From Oscillospiraceae bacterium (lineage in GTDB: Bacteria; Bacillota; Clostridia; Oscillospirales; Oscillospiraceae), in NCBI GenBank assembly GCA_017549125.1, contig JAFYVL010000039.1, positions 1 through 49,152 of the forward strand: a DNA stretch of 49,152 nucleotides. The letters are read 5' to 3'. The notes beneath the pieces are model-generated. The model was not told the DNA's origin. It did not search any database and saw nothing but the letters and a program-made list of their open reading frames with translations. A program made the translations under genes and the position numbers. This document shows positions 1 to 10,000 of this stretch, piece after piece (the stretch's first letter is position 1; every line of letters starts with the position of its first letter).

Positions 1-1459
1 ACTCGTAGCCGTTGACCACCAGGTCATACTGATCCGCATTGATGGCCAGCAGCTTCTCTACATCGCCCTCTGCAGCCTCCAATGCGGCCTTGCCGCCCTG
101 GGGCATGGAGAAGGGATTGTGGCAGAATTCCAGCTCGCCGGACTCCTCGCCCATTTCGTACATGGGGAAGTCCACGATCCAGCACATAGCGTACTGATTC
201 TCGTCGAAGTGACCGGGGATGCGCTTACCCAGCATGGTACGCACAACGCCAGCGGTCTTCTGTGCGGTGGACTTCTTAGCAGAAGCTGCCATGCACACGA
301 AGCTGCCGGGCTTCAAATTCAGCTTTGCGGTCAAAGCTTCGGTATAGTCGGTCAAGAACTTGGAGACACCGCCGGTGAACTGGCCGTTCTCGTCCACCTT
401 CACCCAGCAGACCTTGTTGCCGGTCTGGACTTCCACGTCCACCAACAGCTTATCGATCCACTTACGACCTTCGGTGAAATTATCCACAGCCACAGCCTTA
501 ACCGTAGCATTCTGGAAAGGACCAAATTCACAGCCGGCAACCTCTGCAGTAATGTCCTGTACCTCCAGGTCAATACGCAGGTCAGGCTTATCAGAGCCGT
601 AACGCTCCATGGCCTCCTTGTAAGGAATGTGCTTCCAGGGCCATGCAGACACACGGTCATACTTGCCGAAGTTCTGGAACACAGGGCCCAGTACCTCTTC
701 CAGGGTGGACAGCACATCTGCCTGGGATGCGAATGCCATCTCCATATCCAGCTGATAGAACTCACCGGGAGTACGGTCAGCACGGGCATCCTCATCACGG
801 AAGCAGGGTGCGATCTGGAAATAACGGTCAAAGCCGGAGGTCATCAACAGCTGCTTGAACTGCTGGGGAGCCTGGGGCAAAGCGTAGAACTTACCGGGGT
901 GATTTCTGGCAGGTACCAGATAGTCACGAGCGCCCTCGGGGCTGGATGCGGTCAAAATGGGAGTGGTGATCTCCAGGAAGCCCTTCTCGGTCATGCGGCG
1001 GCGAATATCCGCCACCACCTGGCAGCGCAGAATAATATTGCTCTTGACCGCAGGATTACGCAGATCCAGGTAGCGGTACTTCAGACGCATATTCTCGTCT
1101 GCATCACGGCTCTTATTGATCTCAAAGGGCAGCTGATTATGACGGCACTTGCCCAGGATCTCGATTTTCTCGGGAACGACCTCGATCTCGCCGGTCTCCT
1201 GCTTGGGGTTCTTGCTCTCACGCTCACGGACCTTACCGGTGACCTGAATGGTGGATTCCTTATTCACGGACTTGATGATCTTCATCATATCCTCGGTCTC
1301 TACCACCACCTGGGTAGTACCATAATAGTCACGGAGCACCAGGAAGGCGAAGTTGCTGCCCACCTCACGGACATTCTCCATCCAACCGGCTAATGTAACA
1401 TTCTGACCTGCATCGGCCAAACGCAGCTGGCCGCAGGTATGGGTTCTGGATTGAAACAT
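1..1459 (-). CDS. aspS: Aspartate--tRNA ligase, N-terminal part (cut by window start)
   Basis: Charges tRNA with aspartate in the cytoplasm. About 486 residues are visible; bacterial AspRS is usually near 590, so roughly the last 100 residues lie outside the window. The start is the ATG at 1459, preceded by GAGG. An N-terminal OB-fold anticodon-binding region (about 15-110, with FLVLRDYYGTTQVV) is followed by the class II core: ARNHPGKFYALPQAPQQFKQ, then motif 2 in FRDEDARADR followed by TPGEFYQLDMEM. The bacterial GAD insertion follows. The TPGEFYQ form, rather than the PEFTQ type of E. coli, is what I recall from other clostridial AspRS. It is a housekeeping gene divergent from the next gene and not part of the glycan locus. 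A good promoter lies 38 bases upstream. Confidence 0.95.
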   Translation of the reverse strand, partial: MFQSRTHTCGQLRLADAGQNVTLAGWMENVREVGSNFAFLVLRDYYGTTQVVVETEDMMKIIKSVNKESTIQVTGKVRERESKNPKQETGEIEVVPEKIEILGKCRHNQLPFEINKSRDADENMRLKYRYLDLRNPAVKSNIILRCQVVADIRRRMTEKGFLEITTPILTASSPEGARDYLVPARNHPGKFYALPQAPQQFKQLLMTSGFDRYFQIAPCFRDEDARADRTPGEFYQLDMEMAFASQADVLSTLEEVLGPVFQNFGKYDRVSAWPWKHIPYKEAMERYGSDKPDLRIDLEVQDITAEVAGCEFGPFQNATVKAVAVDNFTEGRKWIDKLLVDVEVQTGNKVCWVKVDENGQFTGGVSKFLTDYTEALTAKLNLKPGSFVCMAASAKKSTAQKTAGVVRTMLGKRIPGHFDENQYAMCWIVDFPMYEMGEESGELEFCHNPFSMPQGGKAALEAAEGDVEKLLAINADQYDLVVNGYE

Positions 1460-1496
1460 AAATCTGCCTCGCATTCTTTCATTTTTTCGTCCATCT

Positions 1497-1525
1497 ATTT
1501 TCTCATAAATCTCCAAAAAAGTCAA
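1497..1525 (-). promoter_or_regulatory. Probable sigma-A promoter of aspS
   Basis: Reading the minus strand, TTGACT (1525-1520) is separated by 17 bases from GAAAAT (1502-1497), about 38 bases before the aspS start. The -35 box matches the consensus at five of six positions and the -10 box at four. I see no T-box leader in this short upstream stretch. Confidence 0.6.
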
Positions 1526-1590
1526 TCCGTAAACAAAGTTTTAACAAACTTGTATTTTTGCCACCCCCGTGGTAAACTAACAAAAACAAC

Positions 1591-1744
1591 TTCCAATTTT
1601 TCGCTTTGCCTCCCCTGTAGGGGAGGTGCCCCGAAGGGGCGGAGGGGTGTTGTTAAATCCGCATAAATGTTGGCATTTACACCCCTCAGTCGCTTTGCGA
1701 CAGCTCCCCTACGAGGGGAGCCTTATGTGCGACAAATTGGAATT
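1591..1744. repeat. MITE-like palindromic element with terminal inverted repeats
   Basis: The ends are inverted repeats: TTCCAATTTTTCGC at 1591-1604 and the complement of TTCCAATTTGTCGC at 1729-1742 (13 of 14 match). The inside is a series of G/C-rich stems: CCTCCCC...GGGGAGG near 1609-1626, GCCCC...GGGGC at about 1628-1640, GGAGGGGTG paired with CACCCCTC across the middle, and CTCCCCT...AGGGGAG near 1704-1720. It encodes no protein. The 1460-1764 interval holds only this element and the aspS promoter. I see no clear target-site duplication. Similar CTCCCC/GGGGAG elements are common in Oscillospirales genomes in my recollection. The right end is only about 20 bases before the start of the next gene. 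Confidence 0.6.
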
Positions 1745-1764
1745 TACAATTGAAGGTGAAAAGC

Positions 1765-3663
1765 TTGGATATTCTTAAGAAAATCAAACCGTATTTACCG
1801 GGGATTGGACGGGATATTTTACGGTTTTTGATGATTTTTGCACCGTTTTTTGCGGTGGAACTATATGCGTATGCACTGCTGTCTCCGGCACGGGGAACGG
1901 TTCTGTTGTTCGGTCTGTGCTGGTCTGTTTTGCTGTCCGCTATGTTATATGCCATCCCCAGAAAGGTCAGCCGCATTGTCTTTGGCATACTCTTTTATCT
2001 CATGGCAGGCTGGACCGTGGCTCAGGTAGGCTATTACCAGATCTTCGGCAAACTGATGTGGTTCACCTCCACCCAATTTGCCGGGGAAGGCGCAGAATTT
2101 ATGGGTAGCATCCTGTCCAATTTCTCTGCCGGCTTCTGGATCTACAGCATTCTGCTATTGGGTCTCGGTGTGCCGGTGATCATCTTCTATCCAAAAACCG
2201 CCCGAAACCATTGGGTGCGGCTGGGCATGCTGATCCCGGTGATCCTAAGTATTCTGTGGCTGAATCAGCTGCCGGAGACTGTGTTTGAACAGGACAAGGG
2301 TGTATGGGGAACAAAATCAGAATTTGGGCAATCCTCTTCCCTGCGCGCCACCTACAACACCATGTACGATGCCCGAAATGTCTATGACATCTGCGGTATC
2401 TACCAGCTGTCATTCCGGGATCTGTGGGTCAACCATCTGTATCCCCTCACCCCGGGCTATCGTAAGCAGGTAAACAGCCAACGCAAGGAAATCGACCAAT
2501 ATTTCGACCAGCGTGGTAAACAGCAAGCCAACGAAATGACCGGCATTCTGGAGGACAAGAATGTGGTACTGGTACTGATGGAGTCCATGGACGATTGGAT
2601 GATCTCTAAAGCAGACACCCCTACCATTTGCCAATTGATGGACGAAGGCATCCAGTTTACCAACTTCTACACCCCCGGTTACGGCACAGCCCGTACCATC
2701 AACTCCGAGTTTTGCATGAATACGGGCATCTACCTGCCCACTACCGGCAAATACGTCTTTGACTATGTGACCAACAACTACCGCCAATCCATGGCCAGCC
2801 AATTGGTTGCCAGCGGCTACACCGCCCAGGCCTTCCATTACAACACCCGGGAATTTTACAGCCGGGGTGTGTTCCTGCCGGCCATGGGGTATGACAGCTA
2901 CAACACCTATATGGACTATACAGATGTAAAAACCGATCTGTACAGCGACCAGTATTTATTCGACAACGAAACGCTAAGCAGCCTCTTCTTCCGGGAGGGA
3001 CAGACCTTCAACACCATCATCACCCGTGCCGCCCACGGTTCTTATATTTACCGGGAAGTGGTCAGCCATTATGGTCTGAAGCAATATCCGCAATATAAGG
3101 GCTTGTATGGCAGTGAGGAGGAAGATTGCGCACGGCTAAAGGCCAAGCTGGTGGATGATATGTTCGCCCGACTCCTGCAGGAACTGGAAGCCCACGGTCA
3201 ACTGGAAAACACGGTGATCATCGCCATGACCGACCATTACACCTACCTGTACGACAACAAGGAAGAGGTGGCGGAACTCTCCGGTCTGAAGAACCGGAGC
3301 ACCATGCTTCTGGAAAAGACCCCCTGCTTCATCTGGAGTGCCGATTGCCCCAATGTGCAGGTGGACAAAACCATGAACACCGCTGATCTGCTACCCACGG
3401 TGATGAACCTTCTGGGCATCGAATCTTCCTGGGATTATCTGGGGCAAGATGCCTTTGATCCCAATTATCCGGGCTATGCCATCTTCTCCAACGGCAACTG
3501 GATCAGTAATGGCATTGTGTATCAAAGCGGCAAAGTGGTTCACAATCTCAACAATATCCAATATACCAATGAATACCTGGCAGAAATGAACCAAATCGCC
3601 CAGGATTTCATCCACATCAGCAACACCCTGCTGACCTGTGACTACTACGAAAAATTCCAATAA
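1765..3663 (+). CDS. LTA synthase family membrane phosphotransferase/sulfatase
   Basis: Membrane-anchored enzyme of the alkaline phosphatase/sulfatase superfamily, closest to lipoteichoic acid synthase-type glycerolphosphate transferases. I place the start at TTG 1765 because GAAGGTG sits 6 bases upstream (632 residues); TTG 1750 or GTG 1756 would add a few residues. About five hydrophobic segments fill the first 190 residues. The extracytoplasmic catalytic domain shows the metal-binding Glu in LVLMESMDDW, the likely nucleophile Thr in ARTINSEF (LtaS has a Thr followed by DSEF in the same place), ITRAAHGSY, and the metal-binding Asp-His in IIAMTDHYTYLY. Length fits LtaS-like proteins (about 600-700). 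It might instead add phosphoglycerol to another surface glycan. It converges on the glycan operon and carries no sign of belonging to it. Confidence 0.8.
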   Translation: MDILKKIKPYLPGIGRDILRFLMIFAPFFAVELYAYALLSPARGTVLLFGLCWSVLLSAMLYAIPRKVSRIVFGILFYLMAGWTVAQVGYYQIFGKLMWFTSTQFAGEGAEFMGSILSNFSAGFWIYSILLLGLGVPVIIFYPKTARNHWVRLGMLIPVILSILWLNQLPETVFEQDKGVWGTKSEFGQSSSLRATYNTMYDARNVYDICGIYQLSFRDLWVNHLYPLTPGYRKQVNSQRKEIDQYFDQRGKQQANEMTGILEDKNVVLVLMESMDDWMISKADTPTICQLMDEGIQFTNFYTPGYGTARTINSEFCMNTGIYLPTTGKYVFDYVTNNYRQSMASQLVASGYTAQAFHYNTREFYSRGVFLPAMGYDSYNTYMDYTDVKTDLYSDQYLFDNETLSSLFFREGQTFNTIITRAAHGSYIYREVVSHYGLKQYPQYKGLYGSEEEDCARLKAKLVDDMFARLLQELEAHGQLENTVIIAMTDHYTYLYDNKEEVAELSGLKNRSTMLLEKTPCFIWSADCPNVQVDKTMNTADLLPTVMNLLGIESSWDYLGQDAFDPNYPGYAIFSNGNWISNGIVYQSGKVVHNLNNIQYTNEYLAEMNQIAQDFIHISNTLLTCDYYEKFQ

Positions 3664-4011
3664 ACAACACCGCAGTGACCTCTCGGCCACTGCGGTGTCC
3701 AGTCTGTCAAAAAACTCTTTCTTGACAGACTGGCAGAGGTCAATAAAGTCGTCAAGACAAGCAACTCGAACCCGAAGTGTATGTGGATACTCGAGTGGTT
3801 CGAGTTGTGAAGTAAGTCAAAACACCTTGCGTAGCAAGCTTTTTAGGAGAACGGATTGCCACGTCAGTGTGCGCACTGGCTCGCAATGACGCATCGAAAT
3901 ACTTGCGGTGCAAAACGAACCGCCAATCATCAAAACCTGTGTTTTGACGATTGACGGCTTTTTTGACACTCTGAACACCGCAGTGACCTCTCGGCCACTG
4001 CGGTGTCCTTA
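3664..4011. repeat. Hairpin-rich convergent intergenic region with duplicated 32-bp hairpin
   Basis: No gene is seen in these 348 bases. Two identical 32-base hairpins (arms ACACCGCAGTG and CACTGCGGTGT) lie at 3667-3698 and 3975-4006 in the same orientation, 308 bases apart, one just after each convergent gene. Between them are a 10-bp stem (3701-3710 with 3722-3731), a 10-bp stem (3762-3771 with 3798-3807), a palindromic repeat at 3853-3890 (GGATTGCC...CAGTGTGCGCACTG...GCAATGAC), and a terminator-like hairpin at 3920-3964. The 3853-3890 type of repeat is, as I remember it, abundant in intergenic DNA of gut Clostridia. Confidence 0.6.
3920..3964. terminator. Bidirectional intrinsic terminator between convergent genes
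   Basis: Two 17-base arms (3920-3936 and 3941-3957) with a four-base loop. On the plus strand the stem has two mismatches and is followed by CTTTTTT, suiting termination of the LTA-synthase-like gene. On the minus strand the two mismatches become G-U pairs, but the following T-tract (TTCGTTTT) is weaker. It probably ends the minus-strand operon as well. Confidence 0.6.
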
Positions 4012-6849
4012 TTATTCTTCGTTCAGAAGCTGGCGCAGCCGCTTCTGGAATTCTTTTTCTGCCTCGGAATGGTAATACATAGGGGTATCCATGGTGGTCT
4101 CCACGGTAGCTACTGTGGCAGTGGCATTTTTCTTAGAACCGCCACCGGCTGTGGTGATCACAGCGAAATTATCAAAGCTTACATCATCGAAAGCAGAACG
4201 CAGACCCACATTGTGGCGAGGCAACGGTGTTGCGCCGCCGTAGGTATACACGGTAGTGACCCGGATGGAAGGCTTGCTGACCAGGCTCAAAGTGATGGTC
4301 ATGGTGTTGCCATCCAGATCCACACGCAGATTCACAGGCTCTTTCGCACCGGCAAACAAAGCATTGCCTGCGCCGGTCTCAGAGGTGTAGCGGTGCAGTT
4401 CCTTCCAGATGGGGAAACGGCCTACCACAATATCAATACGGTTCACAGCATCGTCCCAGCCGGTCATGTTGGATTCCACCATGACACACAGACCCTTGAT
4501 GCGATCCACACCATTTTCCACGGTAGACGTGCCAATATACAGACCGGAATTGATCTGGCCGCCGGCACCGGGATACAGATCCACGCTGACGGTTTGGATG
4601 GTTGCGCCGCCATCTTTATAAATGGCCTTGAACTCACCCTCTTCACCGGAAGGCGTCAGTTTGCCATCCTGCACGGTCAGGTTACCCTTGGAAGAACGGT
4701 AAATATCAAATCGATTGCTGTCGCTTTGCGCATCAAAATCGATCAACTCTGTGGGAATAAACTCCGGCTCTACCACATCGGGTTCTTTGTCCTCTGCTAC
4801 GGTATCATAAGCCACAGCAAAGTTATCGTAGGAAGCGCCGGTAAACTGAGAACGGATACCCACATTACCCAGGGCAATGTTTTCAAAGCCCTCGCACACA
4901 TAGGTGGTGGTTACAAACCGCTGGGGATCATCCAATCTCCGCAGCGTGATGGTCAAGGTATTGCCCTCAATGGTCACGGTCAGGTTCACAGGGGCTTTTT
5001 CACCGGCAAACAAGGCATTGCCATTACCGGTTTCAGAGATCACACGGTGCAATTCTGTCCATGTGGGGAACTGACCAACCACCAGGTCCACACGGTTTAC
5101 CGCATCTTCCCAGCCGGTGAAATGGGATTCTGCCATGACCACCAGACCGGTGATCTGGTTGGCAGCGTTGCCTACCTCGGTCACGTCCAGATACAAACCG
5201 CTGTTAATACCGGTGACACCGGGATAAATATCCACGCTGACACCACGGAAAGATGCGTTGGTATCTTTATAGATAGCCTTGAACTCGCCGTCTGCGCCGG
5301 TAGACACCAGCTTACCATCCTGCACCGCAAAGCCGCTGGCAGAGGAACGGTAGAATTCAAACTTATCAGCACTTTCTGCTGTCTCAAAATCCACCAAATC
5401 GGTGGGTACGATGGGATCGGGAGCATCCACCGGATCGGTTTCCTTATCCGCCTCCACCGTTTCATAGATCACGGAGAAGTTATCGTAGGTAGCATCGTTG
5501 AACTGGGAGCGGATACCCACATTACCCAAAGCAATATCGGTATAGCCTTGGCACACACAGCTGGTGGTGACCGCACGGGTAGGATCGTCCAGACGCTTCA
5601 AGGTAATAGTCAAGGTATTGCCCTGAATGGAGACGGTCAGATTCACAGGGGCTTTTTCGCCCGCAAACAAAGCATTGCCGTTACCGGTCTCGGTGATGGT
5701 GCGGTGCAGTTCCTTCCACTGAGGGAATGCGCCCACCACAATATCCGCACGGTTCACTGCATCTGCCCAGCCGGACATATTGGATTCCACCATGACCACC
5801 AGACCGTTGATCTGATTGGCAGGATCTGCCGCATCGGTCACATCCAGATACAGGCCGCCATTGATACCCTGGCTGCCGGGATAAATATCCAGGCTGACAG
5901 ATTGGAAGGAAGCATTGGTATCCCGATAGATGGCCTTGAACTCACCGGCATCACCGGTGGTTACCAGCCTACCATCCTGCACCGCAAAACCGCCGTTGGA
6001 GGAGTGATAGAACTGGAACTTGTCGCCGCTTTCAGCGGATTCAAAATCCACCAGATCTGTGGGCTCCACAGGCTCAGCAGGTTCGGAAGGTTCGGGCTCG
6101 GGTTCTTCGTCCACGGCAATCTCCGTGGTAAAATTATCAAATGTGCCGTTACACTTATCAGAGCGAATACCCACATCGCCCAGGCTCAGATCCACACCGG
6201 ATGTGTGGGTGTAAGTGGTGGTGATAAACTTGGCAGGATCGCTGAGCAGGCTCAAAGTGATGGTGAGCACGTTCATGCTGATATCCACCTTCAGCAGCAA
6301 GGGCTGCTTCTCACCGCCGGTAAACAGCGCATTGCCTGCACCGGTTTCAGAAATGGTGCGCTGATGCTCCGTCCAACCCGGGAATTCGCAGACGATCAGA
6401 TCGATACGGTTGGGCGCGTCTTCCCAGCCGGAATGATTGGACTCTACCATCACACCCAGGCCGGTGATCTTCTCACGACCATGAGCAGGCGCAGAGGCAT
6501 TGATGTACAAGCCGCCGTTGATGCCCTGGCTGCCGGGATGCAATTCCACGCTTACGGATTGGAACACCGCGCCATCGTCCTTGTAAATGGCCTTCATCTC
6601 ACCGGATGCGCCGTTGGGTGCCAACATGCCATTTTTCACAGAAAAACTGCCCATAGAGGAGCTATAGCAGCTAAATTTCTGTTTGTCCGTGGAGGATTCG
6701 AAGGTAATGGTGTTGGATTCCGCACCTCTACTTTCCTGCTCCGCAGACAGTACCGCTGTAGGCGGCAAAATGAGGCTTAGCAATATAGCCGCTGCTCCTG
6801 TTAAGGATAATAGTCGGCGCATAAAGCCCCCGCTAGTTTTTTGTGTCAT
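4012..6849 (-). CDS. Secreted non-catalytic protein of four CBM66/DUF1080-like domains
   Basis: A 945-residue exported protein with no recognisable catalytic domain. The start is ATG 6849, with AGGAG nine bases upstream; the frame extends 11 codons further but without a ribosome site. The signal peptide is MRRLLSLTGAAAILLSLILP, about residues 11-45. Four homologous units of about 200 residues begin near 40, 263, 482 and 701, joined by Pro/Glu-rich linkers such as EPEPSEPAEPVEP. Each carries GEFKAIYKD, GGLYI/GLYLDV, WxDAVNRxD, SETGxGNALF and a final VGIRS...YDNF. That pattern fits the concanavalin-like beta-sandwich superfamily with CBM66 and DUF1080, so carbohydrate binding is likely. There is no sortase, SLH or cell-wall anchor; the C-terminus is a charged helix-like tail. 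It is the last gene of module 1, 161 bases after the GH43 gene, so it may also be transcribed separately. Confidence 0.8.
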   Translation of the reverse strand: MTQKTSGGFMRRLLSLTGAAAILLSLILPPTAVLSAEQESRGAESNTITFESSTDKQKFSCYSSSMGSFSVKNGMLAPNGASGEMKAIYKDDGAVFQSVSVELHPGSQGINGGLYINASAPAHGREKITGLGVMVESNHSGWEDAPNRIDLIVCEFPGWTEHQRTISETGAGNALFTGGEKQPLLLKVDISMNVLTITLSLLSDPAKFITTTYTHTSGVDLSLGDVGIRSDKCNGTFDNFTTEIAVDEEPEPEPSEPAEPVEPTDLVDFESAESGDKFQFYHSSNGGFAVQDGRLVTTGDAGEFKAIYRDTNASFQSVSLDIYPGSQGINGGLYLDVTDAADPANQINGLVVMVESNMSGWADAVNRADIVVGAFPQWKELHRTITETGNGNALFAGEKAPVNLTVSIQGNTLTITLKRLDDPTRAVTTSCVCQGYTDIALGNVGIRSQFNDATYDNFSVIYETVEADKETDPVDAPDPIVPTDLVDFETAESADKFEFYRSSASGFAVQDGKLVSTGADGEFKAIYKDTNASFRGVSVDIYPGVTGINSGLYLDVTEVGNAANQITGLVVMAESHFTGWEDAVNRVDLVVGQFPTWTELHRVISETGNGNALFAGEKAPVNLTVTIEGNTLTITLRRLDDPQRFVTTTYVCEGFENIALGNVGIRSQFTGASYDNFAVAYDTVAEDKEPDVVEPEFIPTELIDFDAQSDSNRFDIYRSSKGNLTVQDGKLTPSGEEGEFKAIYKDGGATIQTVSVDLYPGAGGQINSGLYIGTSTVENGVDRIKGLCVMVESNMTGWDDAVNRIDIVVGRFPIWKELHRYTSETGAGNALFAGAKEPVNLRVDLDGNTMTITLSLVSKPSIRVTTVYTYGGATPLPRHNVGLRSAFDDVSFDNFAVITTAGGGSKKNATATVATVETTMDTPMYYHSEAEKEFQKRLRQLLNEE
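4140..6735 (-). repeat. Four tandem CBM66/DUF1080-like coding repeats
   Basis: Four in-frame units with a period of about 657 bases, seen by aligning the unit starts near 6060, 5402 and 4745. The same unit occurs three times in the GH43 gene at 7011-11522 and once in the phosphoesterase gene at 11549-15811, eight copies in all. Copies differ clearly in DNA sequence, so the duplications within this gene are not recent. Confidence 0.75.
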
Positions 6850-6974
6850 AGAAAACCGCTCCTTTTTTTGGTGATTTATCAAAAACAGAAAAACTGTATG
6901 GTTTACAAATTCATGACCCGTAATTTACCTGTGAATACGGCTTCACCCGACCAAGTGTCGGCTTTGGGAGTTCC

Positions 6975-7003
6975 GGCTTCCCGAGCAAAATGCTCGGGAA
7001 GCC
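6975..7003. other. Perfect 13-bp intercistronic hairpin without T-tract
   Basis: GGCTTCCCGAGCA and TGCTCGGGAAGCC pair perfectly around a loop of three A bases, eight bases after the stop codon of the GH43 gene on the minus strand. Neither strand has a following T-run, so it does not look like a normal intrinsic terminator. It could stabilise the 3' end of the upstream message or tune expression of the downstream binding-protein gene. The rest of 6850-7010 shows no convincing promoter. Confidence 0.55.
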
Positions 7004-7010
7004 TATAAAA

Positions 7011-10000
7011 TTACTCAGCTACGCTAGCGGTGATAGCGAAAGTCTGCACCTGCAAACTGCCCTCACGCAAACGGATCTTCAAGGTGTGGTTGCCGGGAGC
7101 CAGCTCCAACTGACTCAGCACATCACCTTCTACAGTTGCCAAATCGATTTCATAAATATCCTGGCCGTCTACGATGACCTGGAAGATCGTACCCTCGTCA
7201 GCTGTGAAATCAGCGGACAGGTCGTACAGACCGCCACCGTTTACGGCGATGGCATACTTGACCCAGTCACCGGCGGTGTCCAGCTTCAGAGAATACACCC
7301 CGTCATTATTGACGGTATTTTCCTTTTCGCCCTGGCGGATACCATTGGTAACCTGGGCATTGGCGATGTAGAAACCACGATATTCGCCCTTCAGGTAATG
7401 CACAGCAGGGAATGCACCCTCTACCACCTTCACGGTATCGAAGTCGCTGGTGCCCAGAGCATCATTGGACATGGCAATGTACTCCCAGGTGGCATCGCCG
7501 GCAACACCGATCTGACCGGCAATACCGGAAACTGCCAGATCGATCTTACGCATGGTGTCGATGTACACCAGCAGGCGGTTGCCGCCCTGCTCGATACGCA
7601 CAGTATGCAAAGCCTCAGACATGAGGAAATCTACAGTTGCGCTACCCAGAACGGTCTGCTCACCGTCCACGATGGAAATCACAGACAGGACTTTCTCGCT
7701 GTCGTCCCAGGTCACCACGCGGTAGTTATTTTCGTCCACATAGCCGAAGGCCATCATGCTGATGCCGCAATCGGCAGGGATGAAATTGAATTCGACGGTG
7801 TAAACGCTCTCAGAGTTGACTTCGCTGAACCAACCGCTTTCCACATTGCGGATCTCCAGGTCGGGACGCTCGGGAACAGGCATGGACCAATAGGTAGGAC
7901 CATTGGCCAGAACCTGAGAACCGTTGGTTACCAGCTGATCCAGCATGTAACGGCGCTGAGGGCCATCCACACCAAGCAGGTTGTGGTAGGCTGCATACCA
8001 GCTATCCAGATTGGGACCCAGCACATTGGAGTTATGACCCAAGCCACGGAAATTGTCCGGACCGGTCTTCAGCATGAGAACATTATCCTCGGGCTGAATG
8101 AAATCTTCCGTCATGGGGTTGGAGCCAATCAGGTAGGAATAGCCTACGCGGTAAGTATCCTCGGTCACTCTGTTGCCGGAATAGGTCAAATACAGATAAT
8201 CGCCTCTGCGGAACAGGCCGGGACCCTCAACCCACTTGTTGGTGCCGCCGGGCAGGGTTGCATTGAGAACCTTATGGCTGTTTGCCACGCTCACAGGTCT
8301 CATATTATCCATATCCATGGGAATGATCCGGATGCTGCTCTTGTAAGCATACAGGAAGAACAGCTCGCCATTATCATCGATCCACAAAGAGCCGTCGATA
8401 CCAAAGTCAAAATCTTCGGTCATAAGCTCAAAGGGTCCCAAGGGGCTCTGGCTCTTATAGATGTAATGTCCCTGACCGCCCTTGATCACGCCATCGACTT
8501 CTGCACTACCGGATTGGCACATCAAGAACCAGCCGTTGTAGTAGAGAACCTCGGGTGCATATGCACGGTCGGCCTCAACAGCCTCCAGCGCAAAGCCCTC
8601 ATAGGTCCAGTTCACCAGATCATCGGAGGAGAAAACCTTGACACCGGTCACACCGTTTTCTGCGGTGCTGGAGGAGGGATACATGTAATACTTGCCGTTG
8701 TACTTCATAACGAAGGGATCGCCGATGCCGTACTCGCCCTCAGCGGTGAATTCACTCTGACCCCACTGACCGGCAATATCCTGTCCGTTCTGGTAGGTAT
8801 CGGTGGTAGCGAAGGTGTACTTGGTCTCGCCACGGCTCAGAGGATCGGCAAAATTCACACCCTCAAAGAAGATGTTATTCAGCTCCCAGTTCTCAACCAC
8901 GTTCCGGTACTGCTCGCACAGAGCCAGAACTGCATCCTGCTGCTCAATGGTGTAGCTGTTCCATACGCTGTCCACCATCTGCAGGGTTTCCTTCATGGTG
9001 GTGGTATAAGCTGCGCTTGTCTGGGTGTGGGTGGTCTCGCCTACAGCAAAATTCACCTCAGCTGCAGCGCTGATGTTCATCTCGCCACCGTCATTGGCCA
9101 GAATGTTCTTCAGACGCAGGGTCATATCCTGCTTACCGGTGACGGTGTAGCTCTTGGGTGCGAAGTCATTGACCCACAGCTGGATACCGAAGCCGGTTAC
9201 CAGGCTCTGTACCAGTTCGTCGCCCTTCAGGCTAGCCTTGTAGCCCAGAGCATCCTTGGCAGGATCCAGAGAAATATGGGTCAGTTCTGCGGCATAGGGG
9301 TGTGCGCTATGGACACCTTCCACCGCATAGGTCAGATAAGTCTGACCGTTTGCCTCGCCGTAAACTTCCACAGGGCCAACTACCACAGCAGAACCCTTGG
9401 TTGCCTCATAGGTAGCAGCGCTGTCCACGATCTTCAGACTGCTGTCCTCGGTGGTGATCACACCGGTCAAGGTATGACCTGCCAGGTCGATGGTAGCATC
9501 ACCGGTCACGGTGAATACCTCGTCGGTATTGCACAGCACGGTGACCACACGACCCTCGGCCTTACGGACAGCCTGTGCCAGAGTTGCATAGCCATGAACA
9601 TCCTCGTAAGCCACGCTATTTACAGCGAAGTTGTCATACATGGCATTGTTGTGATGGCTGCGGATACCCACCTGCTTGGTGGACAGATCATAATCTGCGG
9701 TATAGGTAGCAGACACGCTCTTGGAAGGATCAGACTTGAGGCTGACCGTTGCCGTCACCGTATTGCCGTTGATCTCTGCACGCAGAACCAAGGGTTCTTT
9801 AACGCCGCCGGTGAACAGGTTGTTATTTGCACCGGTTTCGCTGACGGTACGGGCATGCTCTTTCCATGTGGGGAACTGGCCGATCACCAGGTCCACACGG
9901 TTGGGTGCATCCTCCCAGCCGGTAAAGTGGGATTCGATGCCGATGTACAGGGCATTGATGCTATCCTGTCCATGGGCTGCATTGGATGCGCCCACATACA

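Noticed and set aside
1765-3663. LTA-synthase-like gene considered as part of the glycan/phosphate system
   Set aside because: It is on the opposite strand, separated by terminators and repeats, and is of a common envelope-biosynthesis family; shared phosphate chemistry alone is not evidence of a link.
3638-3889. Short plus-strand open frame after the LTA-synthase-like gene
   Set aside because: It overlaps the end of that gene and then runs through the hairpin repeats; no ribosome site and no protein-like pattern.
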